From: Avena insularis
Taxonomy: Eukaryota; Streptophyta; Magnoliopsida; Poales; Poaceae
Length of the DNA: 64,000 nucleotides
Reading direction: 5' to 3'
Assembly (NCBI GenBank): GCA_023614405.1
Contig: CM042685.1
Span: 185,538,257-185,602,256 of the forward strand
Part shown: piece after piece, positions 58,831-64,000 of the stretch
How the letters are laid out: each line of letters opens with the position of its first letter
Numbering within the stretch: the stretch's first letter is position 1
Position numbers and translations under genes: made by a program
The notes under the pieces: generated by a model
Database searches by the model: none
The model's input: only the letters and a program-made list of their open reading frames with translations
What the model was told of the DNA's origin: nothing

Positions 58831-60249
58831 ACCATCAGGACCATCTATGTCGTACTTGTCGACAATACGACGACAAGCGAGATAAGGGTGGGGACGAGCA
58901 AGCCAAGGGAAGGGGATGTTTGGAACTACATGGGTGATCCTGATTTCCATCGGGCATCGGCTAGAGCACAGCTGCATCTTCGTCCTTCGTCAACTGCACC
59001 ACTCGCTCGACGCCACATCGGAGGAGGGTGCTCTCACGCACGGGCAACATCAGGCAGCCTAGCGTAACAAGATTTACGTGTGGGCGCACTGGGGGCAGTA
59101 GCTAGCGGCGTCAGCAACAACTGCATGAGCTAGTGTTATTCTAGCCCCTGTTCTAAAAAGTATAGAGAACAACCAATCGATCATCGCACCCGGGTATATT
59201 TTAAGGGACAAAATAATTGAAAAAAGAAGAATAGAACTTTAGGGGGGATTCTAAAAAAATAGTCCACTATGTGAGATAACTAACGTCTTCCTTAACAGAG
59301 TGACTAAAATGCTAAGCGGGGAAACTTTGTAACCCATTGTTCATGTTTTTAAACTTTGTGACCAATGCTATCTATTTGGGTGAGTGTGCATTTTCGGTTG
59401 TTCCTAATGAACTTATTGTACTTCATTACCTTTTTTCACAATTTGTTTCTCACAAGTAAACAAGGTTTTATTTCAATGAACCGCTACAGTGTCTCTCATG
59501 ATGTACCCTCTGGATCCACCCTCTGGAAATCTCCTGGTGGTACATGGACTACCCTGTCCACCCCCTGGATCCGCCACTAGTGATGATATCAGATGATCCA
59601 ACGGATATAGTGAGGAGGTGAACCTCCTAGATACTAGATATGCAGGACTTGATGAGCCAGTCTATGACATCCTCCAAACGATGATATGTTAATACCCTAT
59701 TCTTTCAAACTACAGAAGATTTGTTGACACATCCTATAGAGTCTAGCATTATATGTATTGTGTACATGCCGTGTTCAATAAAATGCATAATGGTCAGTCA
59801 TTGAGTGAGCTCCTAGATTCATCAATGCAAGTTGGTTCATATGCATTTTAGGTGATTTCTTGACAATTAACTAATTGCACTAGTTAGGTCCCGTTGATTT
59901 ATAATTTTTATTTTAGCGACGCCTACAAATTATTTATGGGAAAATGATGATGGAAATACTAGGTAATTTGCAAAATTGCAATCCTAAAACAAGTCTTTTT
60001 TATTTGGGCTTGCTATTTCTATTCATTTTATAATTTTTCTGATGATTCTTTTAATGAGCATGTTGCTCCCTATTTGTTATCTTGGTTTGTGTACAGATGA
60101 TCTTCCTATTATAGTTTTCTTGGTAATGACACTATGCTCAACTCTTCTTTATGTTGTCCTTGATCTATTTTGCAAGAGAATCATGTGGGACACCGGATTT
60201 AGAGTCCGAGAATTCCCTGCTATGCCTGCAATTTATGTTCCCATGATCA
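58831..60249. other. Unrecognised sequence
   Basis: No conserved coding frame, LTR end, terminal inverted repeat or tail is visible. Short open frames (for example 59365-59580 and 60042-60260, the latter with a hydrophobic start) match nothing I know. It is probably old, decayed transposon sequence. Confidence 0.4.
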
Positions 60250-62410
60250 GTAAGACGTGATCATAACTTACAAGTATTAAAATAACATCCAATACTCAAC
60301 AAATACAAATCATACCTTGATGCCATTATGGCTACATCAACCATCATCAGTGGAATTGTGTATAGTGTAGAGCCCGAGCCATGCCTTAACCTATAGGCAG
60401 ATGACTAAGAGAAACGTCCTAACTCGCATAGTCATCAACGTCACCTCCCTCTTCCATTACTCACGTATCTAACCAAGTTAATAGCCAGGGACAAAGCCGG
60501 CGAGTACATTGAATATACTCACAAACCACCTTAAGAGGAATGAGTCAAAGGGGATATGCAATATAGTTGTGGTAATAGGAGAGCTCCATGAGGGATTCTT
60601 TTCTAAAATAGTTTCTCTTGTAGATATAGCATCTACAAGGTTTTGTTAAAAACTTTTGTAAAACTCTTTGAAAGTCTTTTTGATAATTTTTGGAAAACAC
60701 TAGGATTGGGTCACCCTAATTCATCTCTACGGTCCTCACTAGACAAGGTTTTCATCTTCCCATCACCGCTCTATAGAAACCTTCCCAACCGTCCATGACC
60801 GTGGACACGGCTATTTGAATAGATTTACCCTTTGCAGAGGTTGTACACTTTACCCACATCATCCGGATACCCTTCCCTGATCCAAACGGATTGTGGGTCG
60901 AGTACCTAGTCGAAACCGTTAGGATGCCTACTCTGGCATAGGCCCTAATACCCTATGAGTTATTCCACTCAACACCGGGACATCGGGTACCACACAGACC
61001 AACCAGAGCACCACCAACTACTTCAGGAGTGGTTCACTTTCAATGAGAGTCTCATAGTATCGCTCGGCCACTCGCATGTGCGGATCTACTTCCCCTAGGT
61101 CATTGTATCCATAGATAACCCTTTTTGTAAGGGAAGCCTAACATTCAAGACATATGATTCCTTATAGTATTCATGAGGAAACCCATACCAGAGCAGACAA
61201 ACATTGAGTCAAGCCCCGTCACATTTCAGGGTAATGTGGTTGCATGGGATAATTGTTCTAGCAAAACTATAAAGACACGGGTGCGTTTTCGTAAACATTT
61301 TTCTCCTTCTCTGCTTCATCCTCATTTTGTAAAACAAAACATTTTTATTTCTCAACTTTTTGGTGGGTCAAAACTCGCCAAGATTTTGTCATAAAACATT
61401 TTGAAAACTTTTCCGGGGTCTTCCCATCCTATATTTTATCTTTGGCTAAATCAGGTCTGCAAGGAGGGTGGTGTTATTCACCACTTACTATACTAGGGGC
61501 AAGTAGGTGTCATCCTAGGGTTGTACCTAAAGGTACTAAGGGGGTAATGGTTTGGAGGAGCCAAACCTTCCCACATATAAATCATAATAGTAAAACAATG
61601 CATTTTTCACAAACAAGAGGATAAAACATGCATAAGTAAAATATTAGGACCGGGGTTTATGAGCAATAAGGTGGCTTGCCTGTGATCAGCAATATGGCGT
61701 TATGTCCCTGGGCTTCTTCTTAGAATACCATAATAATAATATGATCTAATCTTTTCATCATCAATACAATCGCAACTATCGCCGTCGAGGATCACACATG
61801 CAAGCAAACAAGGGCACAATCAACACAAAGCATACAACACCAATACAACAGTTCAAAAAATCATACACTAGATCATTTACTTCAGTATGGTTTCATAAAT
61901 TGAGGTCGAAGCAATTGAAATCATTTAAATGGCATTTGTGGAAATGCCTTTAGGATTTAGATGGCAAAACTACCTAACCAAGGATTTTTAGACCAGGTCC
62001 AAGTTTTGTATGATACCAATATACAAAAATGATATCATCAGAAGGGTAATGAATTAAAAAATCTATAGAAATTTGTTTCACTATTTTATCAATTTTCTTT
62101 AATTGGTTATGAATTTTATAGTGAAATAAACTCCAGTTTAGGTGAATAAATCACCAGAAAAGATCTGTGGCTCAATTAAGTTTTTCCTCAGAGGTTATTG
62201 ATGGTATTTGAGTTTGTGATTTTTGGGAGTTCGAATCACTTCAATATAATTACCAGAATGCCCTTAATAAATTTCTAGAGTTAGTTCTAAACTGATTTTG
62301 TCTTTTTAACCAGATTTAAACTATAGGACCAATTGACATGAGACCAATGGCATTTGATAGGTATTGTAGATACCTTTCAGAAGAAATTGGTTTTACCAAT
62401 TTTGGAGTTA
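60250..62410 (-). repeat. Degenerate long-LTR-like region
   Basis: The order of short blocks resembles the outer parts of the solo LTRs: a GGACACGGCT block near 60805, GCAGAGGTTGTACACTTTAC near 60836 (solo LTR 1 and 2 have similar GCAGAGG...TGCACTTTCCCC blocks near 16793 and 50418), and later TGGCTTGCCTG near 61670 and AT-rich Phe/Leu-codon-like text. No ends or duplications are visible. It may be an old minus-strand copy of a related LTR superfamily, ended by the Helitron-like border at 62411. Confidence 0.4.
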
Positions 62411-62438
62411 CTAGTAAGCGTGTACGTGCAACGCACGT
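62411..62438 (-). other. Helitron-like 3' terminus
   Basis: On the minus strand a hairpin ACGTGC-GTT-GCACGT (62424-62438) is followed by nine bases and then CTAG (62414-62411) with a T after it. Helitrons end in a hairpin shortly before CTRR and insert before T. Grass repeats with a similar GTGCGTTGCAC hairpin next to ACTAGT are common. The element would extend to the right; I did not find its TC start inside the window. Confidence 0.45.
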
Positions 62439-62700
62439 TTTATAATTTAAAATAAAAATATCTATTTAAAATCTTATACCTCTTTTAGCAAGTTTCTTTT
62501 TGCCGAGCCACTTAAAATGTGACCCGTGCCCTCTGCTCGTGCCCAACATATGAGTGCACGATGTTACAGATAGTCCACACACATGTTTTCACATCAAATT
62601 CACAATCACATATATGCTTCAAAAGCACTTAAAAATCATGATTACATGCGTGCAATGTCATGGTTACAAGATGCAAATCCCCTTAAAAAATGCTCTTTTG
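62439..62700. other. Unrecognised interior next to the Helitron-like end
   Basis: AT-rich sequence with no coding frame or repeat that I recognise. Confidence 0.3.
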
Positions 62701-62716
62701 TGGTCTTAGCATAACA

Positions 62717-62907
62717 ACTTCCCGTCTATCTACTACAACAAGCTCTACTACGGCAAGTTTTGTCTAGCTCCGGCGATGGAGGAGCGAGGACGGTGGCGCG
62801 CCTTCAAGCCGTGTTAGTGTTTGTAGTCGTTGCTAGGTAATTTTTATTACTTTTGAGGCTCTTGTTGCTGTTGATGATTATATAGATCGGTGAAATTTCG
62901 CAAAAAA
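62717..62907 (+). mobile_element. 3' fragment of an L1-type LINE with short A-tail
   Basis: The stretch has the look of Triticeae LINE 3' ends: CTAGCTCCGGCGATGGAGG, then GCTAGGTAATTTTTATTACTTTTG, then TAGATCGGTGAAATTTCGC and a run of seven A. A weak direct repeat ATAACA flanks it (62711-62716 and 62908-62913). It would be a 5'-truncated copy of about 190 bp. The match is from memory of such tails. Confidence 0.45.
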
Positions 62908-63181
62908 ATAACATCGACGGACCAGATGAATACAGAATTTAAATACATTTAATAAAAATGAATAAGTTATGTATACGAAACTATCATGACTGAACATTTC
63001 TTCTTAAGCCCATGTGACAATGCCCCTATCAACGGAAAGATCGCAACCACACACCTAAATCGGACATGGTTGAATAAAAAAAATGATGGTTAACGCCCAG
63101 TCACTCGGTCACTCTTAGAAACCACTGTCACCAGCTAAACAAAAAAGCATCCCGTCACCTACCTCCCCACCACCCCTCGAG

Positions 63182-63688
63182 TTGCCGCCCATGTCTCACC
63201 ACCGTTCCCCATTTCCATACTCGCCAGCTCCCTCTCTCGGCATCGTCCCTCCCCTTAGTCACCACCTCCAGCGCGAGAGTCTGTACGCCCCTGTTCTTCT
63301 CCGCTCATGCTCGTCGAATCCGGTCGCCGAAGTGCCCGAGGAGGCGCTTGAGGTCGTCATGCTCGCGGGCAAGCCAACGCTTGGTCCTGTCAGAGGCGGA
63401 CACGGTGGCGCGGAACTCTTCTCCACCGAAACCGCGGCCGGGGCCATCACGCGTGGGGAGGCCTCCACAGCGCCGGCCACAAGAAGTACAAGGTCAAATG
63501 CTCTTCCAGTTCCTCTTTCTGAACTGTCGATCCGTCCGGGCCAGGCCGATCTTTCCGAGTTAGGTATGAGGATGGACTTTTTTGTTTATAGCGATCTGGT
63601 TCTAGCTGACGGCTGCAGCCATAGACACTACTTTTGTTCTCAAGTGAACTATCTATTTTCGATGTCCTCAAGTTTCAGTTATGTTTAG
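63182..63688 (+). other. GC-rich open frame of unknown meaning
   Basis: A 168-codon frame starts at an ATG after a pyrimidine-rich stretch (63150-63190). Its first part is Ala-, Pro- and Ser-rich; no domain is recognised. A donor-like AG|GTATGAG at 63563/63564 could end an exon at 127 codons. Other long frames overlap it on both strands (63348-63563 plus, 63259-63480 and 63447-63671 minus), which is what GC-rich sequence gives by chance. It may be a gene fragment captured by the Helitron-like element, a true first exon, or nothing. Confidence 0.2.
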
Positions 63689-64000
63689 CCCAATGGAAAC
63701 TCCTTCTAATTTTTAATATAATTCATATATAGCAAATCAATTTTGTCAATAAGGCTCGAAAGCAACATAAACAAATGGAGATCCTCTAAATAAACTGATT
63801 CTGAAGCATTTGCTGCGTGTTCTCTAATGGCAGTTGCTTGAGCTTCTGGGAAAATTTATTCATTAATAGTTCTTCAAATGGCATCTCATGCTATTTTTCA
63901 ATATTATTCTTATTTAGCAGACCGTTTTTGCTAAAAAAAAAATCTACAAATAGGACCAACGGGAGATCCTCTATTACTGAACTTTATATTATCTAGCTCA
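63689..64000. other. AT-rich sequence, nothing recognised
   Basis: No coding frame, terminal repeat or tail of a known element is visible up to the window edge. Confidence 0.3.

Noticed and set aside
60042..60260. A 72-codon frame with a hydrophobic N-terminus as a small membrane protein gene
   Set aside because: No conserved family, no gene structure around it, and it lies in decayed repeat sequence; the length is within chance for AT-rich DNA.

Overview
This window looks like an intergenic, transposon-packed piece of a large grass genome, most likely a Triticeae or close Pooideae species. I found no convincing host gene, tRNA, rRNA or CRISPR array. The assignment rests on the retrotransposon types present: a BARE/Angela-like copia LTR, a Maximus/Sirevirus copia element, Athila-lineage gypsy elements of the Fatima/Sabrina/WHAM kind, and long-LTR non-autonomous elements resembling barley LARDs (Sukkula/Erika type). 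Family names come from memory of the families and were not checked by search; the structural calls (LTR ends, target-site duplications, primer-binding sites, polypurine tracts) are read directly from the sequence.

The window is a nested set of insertions up to four levels deep. Level 0: the 5' end of a BARE-like copia element on the minus strand (1-3835) lies against a gypsy-type LTR remnant (3836-4064, resuming at 58716). Level 1: a Sirevirus-type copia element on the minus strand (4065-58710, about 11.8 kb without its insertions) sits in that remnant, flanked by perfect GATAT duplications. Level 2: four insertions break the Sirevirus. They are a plus-strand Athila-type element in its 3' LTR (4599-12587), a 4.5-kb solo LTR (16145-20619), a minus-strand Athila-type element (20628-46518, duplication CTACA), and a 4.4-kb solo LTR inside the integrase gene (49771-54203, duplication AGACC). 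Level 3: the second Athila-type element is itself split by a 17.9-kb LTR-internal-LTR-internal-LTR tandem array (23317-41189).

No element appears able to move on its own. The Sirevirus keeps recognisable gag, protease, integrase, RT and RNase H, but these carry stops, frameshifts and insertions. The two Athila-type elements encode only gag and an aspartic protease and have no polymerase; in one the protease catalytic Asp is replaced by His. The array elements carry only a decayed gag with several zinc-knuckle motifs.

The right flank (58711-64000) holds the LTR remnant, an unrecognised stretch, a degenerate long-LTR-like region (about 60250-62410), a Helitron-like 3' end on the minus strand at 62411, a short LINE 3' fragment with an A-tail, and a GC-rich open frame of doubtful meaning at 63182-63688.

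The most interesting observations are the tandem array, whose middle LTR looks like a crossover product; the GGGGCGGAT-N-ATCCGCCCC palindromes in the Sirevirus LTRs that also recur inside its integrase-RT coding linker; a possible spliced leader exon for the Sirevirus third ORF; two templated micro-duplications; and a conserved box shared by three different long-LTR insertions.
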